Of a DNA stretch of 64,000 bases, positions 12,890 to 24,985 are shown in pieces. This stretch comes from Macrostomum hystrix (Eukaryota; Platyhelminthes; Macrostomidae), in contig CATNEN010000039.1 in assembly GCA_950097015.1 (NCBI GenBank), forward strand, positions 5,410,501-5,474,500, written 5' to 3'. Positions within the stretch are counted from its first letter, which is position 1. Each line of letters starts with the position of its first letter. The position numbers were made by a program, and so were the translations under genes. The notes under the pieces were generated by a model. It was not told the origin of the DNA and made no database searches. It was given only the letters and a program-made list of their open reading frames with translations.

Positions 12890-13976
12890 TTCCTCTCCTC
12901 TCCTCTCCTCTCCTCTCTTCTCCTCTCCTCTCCTCTCCTCTCCTCTCATCTCCTCTCCTCTCCTCTCCTCTCCTCTCCTCTCCTCTCCTCTCCTCTCCTC
13001 TCCTCTCCTCTCCTCTCCTCTCCTCTCCTCTCCTCTCCTCTCCTCTCATCTCCTCTCCTCTCCTCTCCTCTCCTCTCCTCTCCTCTCCTCTCCTCTCCTC
13101 TCTTCTCCTCTCCTCTCCTCTCCTCTCCTCTCCTCTCCTCTCCTCTCCTCTCCTCTCCTCTCCTCTCCTCTCCTCTCTTCTCCTCTCCTCTCCTCTCCTC
13201 TCCTCTCATCTCATCTCCTCTCCTCTCCTCTCCTCTCATCTCCTCTCCTCTCCTCTCCTCTCCTCTCCTCTCCTCTCCTCTCCTCTCCTCTCCTCTCCTC
13301 TCATCTCCTCTCCTCTCCTCTCCTCTCCTCTCCTCTCCTCTCCTCTCCTCTCTTCTCCTCTCCTCTCCTCTCCTCTCCTCTCCTCTCCTCTCCTCTCCTC
13401 TCCTCTCCTCTCCTCTCCTCTCCTCTCCTCTCCTCTCCTCTCCTCTCCTCTCCTCTCCTCTCCTCTCCTCTCCTCTCCTCTCCTCTCCTCTCCTCTCCTC
13501 TCCTCTCCTCTCTTCTCCTCTCCTCTCCTCTCCTCTCCTCTCCTCTCATCTCCTCTCCTCTCCTCTCCTCTCCTCTCCTCTCCTCTCCTCTCTTCTCCTC
13601 TCCTCTCCTCTCCTCTCCTCTCCTCTCCTCTCCTCTCTTCTCCTCTCCTCCCCTTTCCTCTCCTCTCCTCTCCTCTCCTTTCCTTTCCTCTCCTCTCCTC
13701 TCCTCTCCTCTCCTCTCCTCTCCTCTCCTCTCCTCTCTTCTCCTCTCCTCTCCTCTCCTCTCCTCTCCTCTCCTCTCCTCTCTTCTCCTCTCCTCCCCTT
13801 TCCTCTCCTCTCCTCTCCTCTCCTCTCCTCTCCTCTCCTCTCCTCTCCTCTCCTCTCCTCTCCTCTCCTCTCCTCTCCTCTCCTCTCCTCTCCTCTCCTC
13901 TCCTCTCCTCTCCTCTCCTCTCTTCTCTTCTCCTCTCCTCTCCTCTCCTCTCCTCTCCTCTCCTCTCCTCTCCTCC
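12890..13976. repeat. (TCTCC)n pyrimidine microsatellite, 1.09 kb
   Basis: Pure C/T on this strand apart from rare TCATC units; about 217 pentamers, with scattered TTCTC and CCCTTT variants in the right half. Confidence 0.97.
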
Positions 13977-14649
13977 TAGTCGTTACATTTCGCTTCCCCC
14001 AACACCCACAGCCTCGAATAGTGTGAGAAAATTAAAAAATCCCAAATTGCTTGGTTGTGATCCTCTTCTAATAGAACAGAATCTATGAACTATCCAATCT
14101 CGCCCACGGCTGCAAGCGGCTCTGCCATCTCACCGGCTGAGTACCCACCTCAACTACCCAGTAAATTATTCATTAGTCAGTCAGTGCACCTTCTGTGTAG
14201 ACTTGAGCCAGCTGGCCTGTTTGATATAAAATATTGCCTTGTTTAGAGGATAGAAGAGAAACAGTCTGGTTGAGGAGCGGGTGGGGACTTGACGGGGAGA
14301 CAAGAACCCGGAGTTGCTGACCGTCGATGAAGGCGCTTTGGAAAAATTTGTTATAGTCGATCCATGCTCAAGTGCTCAGTCGTGCTCAGATAATGAGTTG
14401 GCTAAAACTATAGCTTTTTTCTGCCAGTTTTTAGGACACGGACACAGGTGGGTCCTGACACACATGACAGGCCTGTACGGCTTGGCAAAACCAGCCCATA
14501 GTACTGTGTTTTGCTGCTGGGACTGTATTGCTATACGAGCGTAGGTAGCGCACTAATATAAGCATATATGCGTAAAATATTGACCCGATTCTTGATGAAA
14601 TCGTCTTTTTCTAGAATAAATAATTCTTCATGCAATGATACATGCCTTT
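13977..14649. other. Unique spacer
   Basis: Unique sequence; no gene recognised. Confidence 0.5.
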
Positions 14650-14955
14650 CAGAATGACCGAAATGACTTTCAGAATTACCCATCACTTTCAGAATGACCT
14701 ATATGACCTTTAGAATGACCTATATGACTTTCAGAGTGACCTATCTAAATTTCAGAATGACCTATATGACCTTTAGAAGGACCTATATGACCTTTAGGTC
14801 ATATGTGACCTATATGATTTTCAGAATGACCTATATGACCTTTAGAAGGACCTATGTGACTTTCAGAATAACCTATATGATTTTCAGATGACCTATATGA
14901 CCTTTAGGTCATATGTGGCCTATATGATTTTCAGATGACCTATCTAACTTTCAGA
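14650..14955. repeat. About 21-bp minisatellite, diverged
   Basis: Units based on AGAATGACCTATATGACTTT. TTTAGGTCATATGTG appears twice near 14792 and 14902, marking a duplicated block. Confidence 0.88.
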
Positions 14956-14956
14956 A

Positions 14957-15092
14957 TGACCAATACTTCATGGAATGACCAATACTTCATGGAATGACCA
15001 ATACTTCATGGAATGACCAATACTTCATGGAATGACCAATACTTCATGGAATGACCAATACATCATTGAATGACCAATGCTTCATGGAATGA
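14957..15092. repeat. 19-bp minisatellite
   Basis: Seven units of CAATACTTCATGGAATGAC, sharing GAATGAC with the array on its left and probably derived from it. Confidence 0.93.
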
Positions 15093-15491
15093 TCGAGCCT
15101 GAGAATGAGCGGTTCTGCTCCGGTTTGAAAAGACCCACTCCATTAGCCAGGGGGGGCAGTTGTGCCCGCACCGCTGACGAATTCAATTAAAACGGAACAG
15201 ACAAAAGTCCAAGTCAACAGGAGGGTTTCCCTTCGCGACCAGATCTCGAGATTAATAAACTGGCATTTGCATAAGCAGATTAGAGTAAGTTGTTCTCAGA
15301 CTCCTCTGCTGCATCTGTTTGAGCAGCTACTGGAATAAATTTGACCGCTTCTCGCCTCGTCCCTGGCGGAATTTTCGACCGTCTGTCGCACCTCCTTGAT
15401 CTCGATGAAGAGCGGAAAAGGGAAAAGGGGAGAAAATGATTCAGCTAACAAATGGTGCAAATTGAGTGACAGGCGCCGAGTTTTCTGCAAC
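15093..15491. other. Unique spacer
   Basis: Unique sequence; nothing recognised. Confidence 0.5.
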
Positions 15492-15733
15492 CCTCGCCCT
15501 GTTGCCCTGTCGCCCTGTCGCCCTGTCGCCCTGTCGCCCTGTCGCCCTGTCGCCCTGTCGCCCTGGCGCCCTGTCGCCCTGGCGCCCTGTCGCCCTGGCG
15601 CCCTGTCGCCCTGTCGCCCTGTCGCCCTGTCGCCCTGTCGCCCTGTCGCCCTGTCGCCCTGTCGCCCTGTCGCCCTGTCGCCCTGTCGCCCTGTCGCCCT
15701 GTCGCCCTGTCGCCCTGTCGCCCTGGCGCCGAT
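15492..15733. repeat. 9-bp repeat (CCCTGTCGC)n
   Basis: About 27 units, a few with CCCTGGCGC. The C-rich strand is the + strand. Confidence 0.96.
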
Positions 15734-15934
15734 TTGATTGAAGACACAAGATATGCTGAACTACGAGCGTAGCATTGTCTCACCTCTTATCAATTAGCCT
15801 TGACGAATCGTAACTTTGCCCATTAGCCACTTGTGTCACTAGATGGCTAATGACAAATATCAATTTTAAAAGCTTTTTATCAAAACAATCGTTTTCTCTG
15901 TATCATTGTCTACATGCCTATTTCCATCTCCATT

Positions 15935-17045
15935 AATATCCCCTATTCCTATTCCTATTCCCGTCCCTATTCCCGTCCCTATTCCCATTCCTATTCCCGT
16001 CCCTATTCCCATTCCTATTCCCATCCCTATTCTTACCCCTATTCCCATTCCTATTCCCATCCCTATTCTTACCCCTATTCCCATTTCTATTCCCGTCCCT
16101 ATTCCCATCCCTATTCCCATCCCTATTCTTATCCACATTTCCATTCTTATTCCCATCCCTATTCCCATCCCTATTCTTATCCATATTCCCATCTCTATTC
16201 CGATCCCCTATTCCCATCCCTATTTCCATTCCTATTCCCATCCCTATTCTTATCCATATTCCCATCCCTATTCCTATCCCTATTCCCATTCCTATTCCCA
16301 TTCCTATTCCCGTCCCTATTCCCATCCCTATTCCCATCCCTATTCTCATTCCTATTCCCATCCCTATTCTTATCCATATTTCCATTCCTATTCCCATCCC
16401 TATTCTTACCCCTATTCCCATTCCTATTCCCGTCCCTATTCCCATCCCTATTCCCATCCCTATTCTTATCCACATTTCCATTCTTATTCCCATCCCTATT
16501 CCCATCCCTATTCTTATCCATATTCCCATCTCTATTCCGATCCCCTATTCCCATCCCTATTTCCATTCCTATTCCCATCCCTATTCTTATCCATATTCCC
16601 ATCCCTATTCCTATCCCTATTCCCATTCCTATTCCCATTCCTATTCCCGTCCCTATTCCCATCCCTATTCCCATCCCTATTCTTACCCCTATTCCCATTC
16701 CTATTCCCGTCCCTATTCCCATCCCTATTCCCATCCCTATTCTTATCCACATTTCCATTCCTATTCGCATCCCTATTCCCATCCCTATTCCCATCCCTAT
16801 TCTTATCCATATTCCCATCTCTATTCCAATCCCCTATTCCCATCCCTACTCCCATCCCTATTCTTATCCCTATTCCCATCAATATTTCCATTCACATTCC
16901 GATCCATATTCCCATCCCAATTCCCATTCCTATTCCCATCCCAATTCCCATCCCAATTCCCATTCCTATTCCCATTCCTATTCCCATGCCAATACCAATA
17001 CCCCATGCCGTATCCCCATCTCTATTCCCTCCCTATTCCCGTTCC
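15935..17045. repeat. 6/12-bp repeat, CCTATTCCCATC type
   Basis: Hexamer-based array with multi-hundred-base higher-order copies. The junction CTATTCCGATCCCC recurs at about 16195 and 16532, and as CTATTCCAATCCCC near 16821, giving periods of about 337 and 289 bp. Confidence 0.94.
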
Positions 17046-17542
17046 TGTCTTAGTGTGCCCCGCCGTCATAGTTGAGTCAGGGAGTGGAAAGCTGCACCAG
17101 ACGGCGCAGGATAATCAATTGGCCATGGGATTCGGGATTCATCGACTCCAGTCGAGCGCCCCTTGATGGGCGAGGTTCTTCCCACTGGTTGCTGTCGCTA
17201 ACCGCAGAAATTTTCGAAAGTCCTCTTGGGACCTGTTCTCCCCGCCGCCCTCCCCGCTTCTCTATTTTCTTATCCCACTCTCGATCTCGTTCTCCCAAAA
17301 AGTCAGTTAAAATCCCCACAGGGCTCTAAACGCAGGAAAAATGGCTTGGCCCTTTGACAATCATAACAAGACCAACAAATTGTCGATCGTAACTTAATTT
17401 TTAACCGAATTCTCTGATTTTCACAGGCCAGCAGATTGCGTGTTAAGACCTCGATACCTGAGGGAAACCAGCCCCATTGCTGAACAAAAACTTTGACTCC
17501 TTGGATGAGGTTTATTAACAATACTTAGCCATCTCATCTAAA
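17046..17542. other. Unique spacer
   Basis: Unique sequence; no gene recognised. Confidence 0.5.
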
Positions 17543-18300
17543 ATGGGATTAGGATGGGATGGGATGGGATGGATTAGGATGGGATTAGGATGGGATGGGA
17601 TGGGATGGATTTGGATAGGATGGAATGGGATGGATAAGGGTGGGATGGGATGGATTTGGATAGGATGGAATGGGATGGATTAGGATGGGATGGGATGGAT
17701 TTGGATAGGATGGGATGGGATGGGATGGGATGGGATGGATTTGGATAGGATGGGATGGGATGGGATGGGATGGATTTGGATAGGATGGGATGGGATGGGA
17801 TGGACTAGGATGGGATGGGATGTGATGGGATGGGATGGATTTGGATAGGATGGGATGGGATGGATTTGGATGGGATGGATTTGGATGGGATGGATTTGGA
17901 TGGGATGGGATGGGATGGATTAGGATGGGATGGGATGGGATGGATTAGGATGGGATGGGATGAGATGGGATGGGATGGGATGGGATGGGATGGGATGGGA
18001 TGGGATGGGATGGGATGGGATGGATTTGGATAGGATGGGATGGGATGGGATGGATTTGGATAGGATGGGATGGGATGGATTAGGATGGGATGGGATGGGA
18101 TGGATTAGGATGGGATGGGATGGGATGGATTAGGATGGGATGGGATGAGATGGGATGGGATGGGATGGGATGGGATGGGATGGGATGGGATGGGATGGGA
18201 TGGGATGGATTTGGATAGGATGGGATGGGATGGGATGGATTTGGATAGGATGGGATGGGATGGATTAGGATGGGATGGGATGGGATGGGATGGGATGGGA
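17543..18300. repeat. (GGGAT)n-based array
   Basis: Pentamer array broken by GGATTTGGATA and GGATTAGGAT units. A block containing GGATGAGATGGG is duplicated 185 bp apart (about 17961 and 18146). Runs of GGGAT give many G-quadruplex motifs on the + strand. Confidence 0.96.
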
Positions 18301-18825
18301 ACTTTTTGGTTTAGTACAGTCGCCATTGAGGCCAACAATAAAGCATTTTCTGATTTGCTGATTCTGTCAAATTAACAAGTACCTGATCAAGGTAACTGAA
18401 TGCTGTGAGCTCAGGCCTTGTATATCAGCAATATGTACAAAACAATAGCTGTAACTGCGTTTGTGTCCAAACGAGATCGTGAGCAAGAGTTTCTTCCGCC
18501 AGCCATTTTGAGCATGGTCAACCGGAATGGTATATAAATATATACAAATCGTTTTTTGCTCGTTGCTTGACTACTACTATGACTGCGACAGAGTGAATGA
18601 ATCGCGGTGTTAAGGTATATTCTACTGCTACAAGCACTCAGCGATAATGTTGCTGTCTCATGTGTCCATTAATTAATGACAAATCATAAGGACTTCTGGA
18701 CAATTGATTACTGGATTGTACATGGTCCAACCGCGTTTAGTATTCTGTTACTGAAAATATCTATGTTAATATGGGCTGCGAATATGCACAGATTCTGTGT
18801 GGAAATGCAAAATGTCAGTGTGAAA
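18301..18825. other. Unique spacer
   Basis: Unique sequence; nothing recognised. Confidence 0.5.
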
Positions 18826-19730
18826 ATCTATAGATTCTGTGTGAAAATCTATAGATTCTGGGTGAAAATCTATAGATTCTGTGTGAAAATCTATAGATTC
18901 TGTGTGAAAATCTATAGATTCTGTGTGAAAATCTTTTGATTCTGTGTGAAAATCTTTTGATTCTGTGTGAAAATCTATAGATTCTGTGTGAAAATCTTTT
19001 GATTCTGTGTGAAAATCTATAGATTCTGTGTGAAAATCTTTTGATTCTGGGTGAAAATCTATAGATTCTGTGTGAAAATCTATAGATTCTGTGTGAAAAT
19101 CTATAGATTCTGTGTGAAAATCTTTTGATTCTGGGTGAAAATCTATATATTCTGTGTGAAAATCTATAGATTCTGTGTGAAAATCTATAGATTCTGTGTG
19201 AAAATCTTTTGATTCTGTGTGAAAATCTTTTGATTCTGGGTGAAAATCTATAGATTCTGTGTGAAAATCTATAGATTCTCTGTGAAAATCTATAGATTCT
19301 GTGTGAAAATCTATAGATTCTGTGTGAAAATCTATAGATTCTGTGTGAAAATCTTTTGATTCTGTGTGAAAATCTTTTGATTCTGGGTGAAAATCTATAG
19401 ATTCTGTGTGAAAATCTATAGATTCTCTGTGAAAATCTATAGATTCTGTGTGAAAATCTATAGATTCTGTGTGAAAGTCTATAGATTCTGTGGGAAAATC
19501 TTTTGATTCTGGGTGAAAATCTATATATTCTGTGTGAAAATCTATAGATTCTGTGTGAAAATCTATAGATTCTGTGTGAAAATCTATAGATTCTGTGTGA
19601 AAATCTTTTGATTCTGGGTGTAAATCTATAGATTCTGTGTGAAAATCTTTTGATTCTGGGTGAAAATCTATAGATTCTGTAAATCTGTAGATTCTGTAAA
19701 TCTGTAGATTCTGTAAATCTGTAAATTCTG
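18826..19730. repeat. 21-bp minisatellite
   Basis: About 43 units of GATTCTGTGTGAAAATCTAT plus A, mixed with CTTTT variants. The rare variant TCTATATATTCTG occurs at about 19141 and 19519, 18 units apart. A shorter unit (TCTGTAAATCTGTAGAT) closes the array. Confidence 0.95.
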
Positions 19731-20189
19731 TTTTCTTGGTTGCACTGGATGTTTTTTCTTAGCCCTCTTATTCCAAGTTTGCTATCTCTCCCGTAGATCT
19801 CACAGTTCCCCTCTACTCAAACTGTCTACAACAGTCGAGTCTCCCGAAGAAAGTGTCCGTCACTGTCCGGCCAAAAGGATTAACGCTCTCGGAAATTGCT
19901 AGCTTAACTCGCTACGCCGAATATCCCACCCAGTGGGATGTCCGCATCACTGCAGTGGCTGCTCTACTTCCCAATAGCTAATTTGTTTGCATAGAAGGAG
20001 GAATGGGACAGGGTAAAATATTTCCCAAGCTCCTCCTGTTGATTGCGGGCAAACCCGAATGATCCCCAGACATTCTCAGGGGTCGAAGCGCCTTAGTACG
20101 ATGGGATAAATGAGGAATAAAAAAAACATTAGTCGACTCGCGGACAAGGAGATTTGGCCACAGAAAATTGAGAACTTTACTGACTGACA
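19731..20189. other. Unique spacer
   Basis: Unique sequence; no gene recognised. Confidence 0.5.
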
Positions 20190-21715
20190 CTAGTACTGAC
20201 TGTTGTACGAGCTGACACTATACTGAATGTTTGACACAATCTGACACTAGTTCCACTGCTGTACGAGCTGACACTAGTACTGACTGCTGTACGAGCTGAC
20301 ACTATACTGACTGTTGTACGAGCTGACACTAGTACTGACTGTTGTACGAGCTGACACTAGTACTGACTTTTGTATGATCTGACAATAGTACTGACTGCTG
20401 TATTATCTGACACTATATTGAATGTTTGACACAATCTGACACTAGTTCCACTGTTGTACGAGCTGACACTAGTACTGACTGTTGTATGATCTGACACTAG
20501 TACTGACTGTTGTACGAGCTGACACTAGCACTGACTGTTGTATGATCTGACACTAGTACTGACTTTTGTATGATCTGACAATAGTACTGACTGCTGTATT
20601 ATCTGACACTATATTGAATGTTTAACATAATCTGACACTAGTTCCACTGTTGTACGAGCTGACACTAGTACTGACTGTTGTACGAGCTGACACTAGTACT
20701 GACTTTTGTATGAGCTGACACTAGTACTGACTGCTGTATTATCTGACACTATATTGAATGTTTGACACAATCTGACACTAGTTCCACTGTTGTACGAGCT
20801 GACACTAGTACTGACTGTTGTATGATCTGACACTAGTTCCACTGTTGTACGAGCTGACACTAGTACTGACTGTTGTACGAGCTGACACTAGTACTGACTG
20901 TTGTACGATCTGACAATAGTACTGACTGTTGTATGATCTGACACTAGTACTGACTGTTGTACGATCTGACACTAGTACTGACTTTTGTATGAGCTGACAC
21001 TAGTACTGACTGCTGTATTATCTGACACTATATTGAATGTTTGACACAATCTGACACTAGTTCCACTGTTGTACGAGCTGACACTAGTACTGACTTTTGT
21101 ATGAGCTGTCACTAGTACTGACTTTTGTATGATCTGACACTAGTACTGACTTTTGTATGATCTGACACTAGTACTGACTTTTGTATGATCTGACACTAGT
21201 ACTGACTTTTGTATGATCTGACACTAGTACTGACTTTTGTATGATCTGACACTAGTACTGACTGTTGTATGATCTCACACTAGTACTGACTTTTGTATGA
21301 TCTGACAATAGTACTGACTGCTGTATTATCTGACACTATACTGAATGTTTGACACAATCTGACACTAGTTCCACTGTTGTACGAGCTGACACTAGTACTG
21401 ACTTTTGTATGATCTGACACTAGCACTGACTGTTGTATGATCTCACACTAGTACTGACTTTTGTATGATCTGACAATAGTACTGACTGCTGTATTATCTG
21501 ACACTATACTGAATGTTTGACACAATCTGACACTAGTTCCACTGTTGTACGAGCTGACACTAGTACTGACTGTTGTATGATCTGACACTAGTACTGACTG
21601 TTGTACGAGCTGACACTAGCACTGACTGTTGTACGAGCTGACACTAGTACTGACTTTTTTATGATCACTGTACTAGTTGTACTGACTGTTTTACGAAATC
21701 TGACACTAGTGTCAA
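20190..21715. repeat. 28-bp minisatellite with higher-order structure
   Basis: About 54 units on the theme GTACGAGCTGACACTAGTAC plus TGACTGTT. A variant set marked GAATGTTTGACACAATCTG recurs seven times at spacings close to multiples of 28. Confidence 0.95.
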
Positions 21716-22254
21716 CAGCTATTCACAACCTAACACTGCTTATAACCTACCCAGCCCAGTCTATGAAACTCAAAAAACCTCGCTTGACAATAATCCAGAG
21801 TTGAAAATAAGAGACACAACAAAGAATGGCTTTCAAATCCGCGAAGCAATTAGCAGGAAACGTTGCCCAGACAGGTTATTTTCAAATAAGAAATTCAATG
21901 AGATTCAATATTTCGAAACACGTTTGGAACTTCCTGAGAGTGAGTGACTTCTTTTCAGACTCTAGAGTAAGTTTAGCACGCGATTTAGCTTGACGACAAG
22001 TTATTTTATATTGATCCATCACTTGAAGTTTCACATACTCCGAAAGGAAATCCCCTGACGTGATAATGGTAATGCTTTTTTTCCAAGTTATTTTTTTGCA
22101 CGAGTCTAGAATATAAGTAACGGATAACACCAATAATACTGCCAATGGTTTGTTGCTATGGGGTTGTGGCGAGGCTGCTTCAGCCGAAAAGGTAGGAGAA
22201 TGTTGGACGAGAGGGCGAGAGAGGGGATGAGAGTGGATGAGAAGATATGATATG
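21716..22254. other. Unique spacer
   Basis: Unique sequence; nothing recognised. Confidence 0.5.
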
Positions 22255-23395
22255 GGTGCTAGGGGATCATAAGGATCAGAGGGGATCAGAGGGGATCAGA
22301 GCGATCAGAAGGGATAAAATGGGTTCAGAGGGCATCAGAGGGATCAGAGGGGATCAGAGGGAATCAGAGGGGATCAGAGGGAATCACAGGGGATCAGAGG
22401 GAATCACAGGGGATCAGAGGGGATCAGAGGGGATCAGAGGGGATCAGAGGGGATCAGAGGGGATCAGAGGGAATCACAGGGGATCAGAGGGAATCACAGG
22501 GGATCAGAGGGGATCAGAGGGAATCACAGGGGATCAGAGGGAATCACAGGGGATCAGAGGGGATCAGAGGGGATCAGAGGGGATCAGAGGGGATCAGAGG
22601 GGATCAGAGGGAATCACAGGGGATCAGAGGGAATCACAGGGGATCAGAGGGAATCACAGGGGATCAGAGGGGATCAGAGGGGATCAGAGGGGATCAGAGG
22701 GGATCAGAGGGGATCAGAAGGGATCAGTGGGTATCAGAGTGGATCAGAGGGATCAGAGGGGATCAGAGGGGATCAGAGGGGATCAGAGTGGATCAGAGGG
22801 GATCAGAGTGGATCAGAGGGATCAGAGGGGATCAGAAGGGATCAGAGCGGATCAGATTGGATCAGAGTGGATCAGATTGGATCAGAGGGGATCAGAGGGG
22901 ATCAGAGGGGATCAGAGGGGATCAGAGGGGATCAGAGGGGATCAGAGGGGATCAGAAGGGATCAGTGGGGATCAGAGTGGATCAGAGGGGATCAGAGGGA
23001 TCAGAGGGATCAGAGGGGATCAGAGTGGATCAGAGTGGATCAGAGTGGATCAGAGTGGATCAGAGGGATCAGAGGGGATCAGAGGGATCAGAGGGGATCA
23101 GAGGGGATCAGAGTGGATCAGAGTGGATCAGAGGGGATCAGAGTGGATCAGAGGGATCAGAGGGGATCAGAAGGGATCAGAGCGGATCAGATTGGATCAG
23201 AGGGGATCAGAGGGGATCAGAGGGGATCAGAGGGGATCAGAGGGGATCAGAGGGGATCAGAGGGGATCAGAAGGGATCAGTGGGGATCAGAGTGGATCAG
23301 AGGGGATCAGAAGGGATCAGTGGGGATCAGAGTGGATCAGAGGGGATCAAAGGGGATCAAAGGGGATCAGAGGGATCAGATGAGATCAGAGAGAA
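22255..23395. repeat. 10-bp repeat (GGGGATCAGA)n
   Basis: About 114 units with GGGAATCACA, GTGGATCAGA and 9-bp GGGATCAGA variants. A multi-unit block containing GAGCGGATCAGATTGG occurs near 22845 and 23181. Confidence 0.96.
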
Positions 23396-24061
23396 ATCGT
23401 AGCGAAGGTAAAGAATATTAATTAAATAAAAAATTTTCCTGCCAAAAATAATAAAATACTTTCTTGGAAACGGGCCTTCTGAGTCTGCACTTACCAGCAA
23501 ACGGCCGGTTGTGAGTGGAACGGACTGCAAACTCTCGCAGCCTCACACGTGATTTACAGGCGCCGTCGCAGTGAAGATAACTTTAATTTATTTGATATTT
23601 TGTGATATGACAAAAGGCCCGGCTAAGTTGAAATCCTCTTTTTTAAATGAACTTTCTTAATTATTGAAGGGACTAATGAACTGCCAAAATCAAAGAATAA
23701 CTTGACGAGAAGCCAATAATAGCTTGCGGTGTGAGTGCATAGAACGACCTGACAATGGGCCATTGCAGTTCAGACCCTTATATTCTTTGCAGCTTTCGGT
23801 TGCCCTATTGACTGGTTGAGGAGGGAGGAGGGGCGCACTAGCTCTGCCCTCATTGGCTGATTGGCTATGGGGCTGTTCTGGTTAGTGTCCACTGCCGCGT
23901 GCTGTTTGCAATAGTGAAGCACTGGTGGCAAAAAAGTCTAGAGGATAATGGGGAGTCAGAAAATATGAGGGAGGGGAGATCGGATGGGAAAATTTAGAAA
24001 GAAATGAAATATATAAAATTAGAGCGTAGAGGTTAGATAATAGAGTGACTCTGATTTAGCA
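23396..24061. other. Unique spacer
   Basis: Unique sequence; no gene recognised. Confidence 0.5.
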
Positions 24062-24985
24062 GAAAGGGTAGAGCGGAGAGGGTAGAGCGGAGAGGGTAGA
24101 GCGGAGAGGGTAAAGCGGAGAGGGTAGAGCGGAGAGGGTAGAGCGGAGAGGGTAGAGCGGAGAGGGCAGAGCGGAGAGGGCAAAGCGGAGAGGTTAGAGG
24201 GTTGAGGGCAGAGCGGAGAGGGTAGAGCGGAGAGGGTAGAGGGTTGAGGGCAGAGCGGAGAGGGTAGAGCGGAGAGGGTAGAGGGTTGAGGGCAGAGCGG
24301 AGAGGGCAGAGCGGAGAGGGTAGAGCGGAGAGGGTAGAGCGGAGAGGGCAGAGCGGAGAGGGCAAAGCGGAGAGGTTAGAGGGTTGAGGGCAGAGCGGAG
24401 AGGGTAGAGCGGAGAGGGTAGAGGGTTGAGGGCAGAGCGGAGAGGGTAGAGCGGAGAGGGTAGAGGGTTGAGGGCAGAGCGGAGAGGGCAGAGCGGAGAG
24501 GGTAGAGCGGAGAGGGTAGAGGGTTGAGGGCAGAGCAGAGAGGGTAGAGCGGAGAGGGTAGAGGGTTGAGGGCAGAGCAGAGAGGGTAGAGCGGAGAGGG
24601 TAGAGCGGAGAGGGTAGAGGGTTGAGGGCAGAGCAGAGAGGGTAGAGCGGAGAGGGTAGAGCGGAGAGGGTAGAGTGGAGAGGGTAGAGTGGAGAGGGTA
24701 GAGCGGAGAGGGTTGAGCGGAGAGGCTAGAGCGGAGAGGGTAGAGCGGAGAGGGTAGAGCGGAGAGGCTAGAGCGGAGAGGGTAGAGCGGAGAGAGCAGA
24801 GCGGAGAGGCTAGAGCGGAGAGGCTAGAGCGGAGAGGGTAGAGCGGAGAGGGTAGAGCGGAGAGGGCAGAGCGGAGAGGGTAGAGCGGAGAGGGTAGAGC
24901 GGAGAGGCTAGAGCGGAGAGGGTAGAGCGGAGAGGGTAGAGCGGAGAGGCTAGAGCGGAGAGGGTAGAGCGGAGAGGGTAGAACA
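24062..24985. repeat. 14-bp repeat (GGTAGAGCGGAGAG)n
   Basis: About 66 units. The block GCAAAGCGGAGAGGTTAGAG occurs twice, 182 bp (13 units) apart, near 24180 and 24362. GGGTTGAGGGCAGAGC variants mark higher-order copies. Confidence 0.95.
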
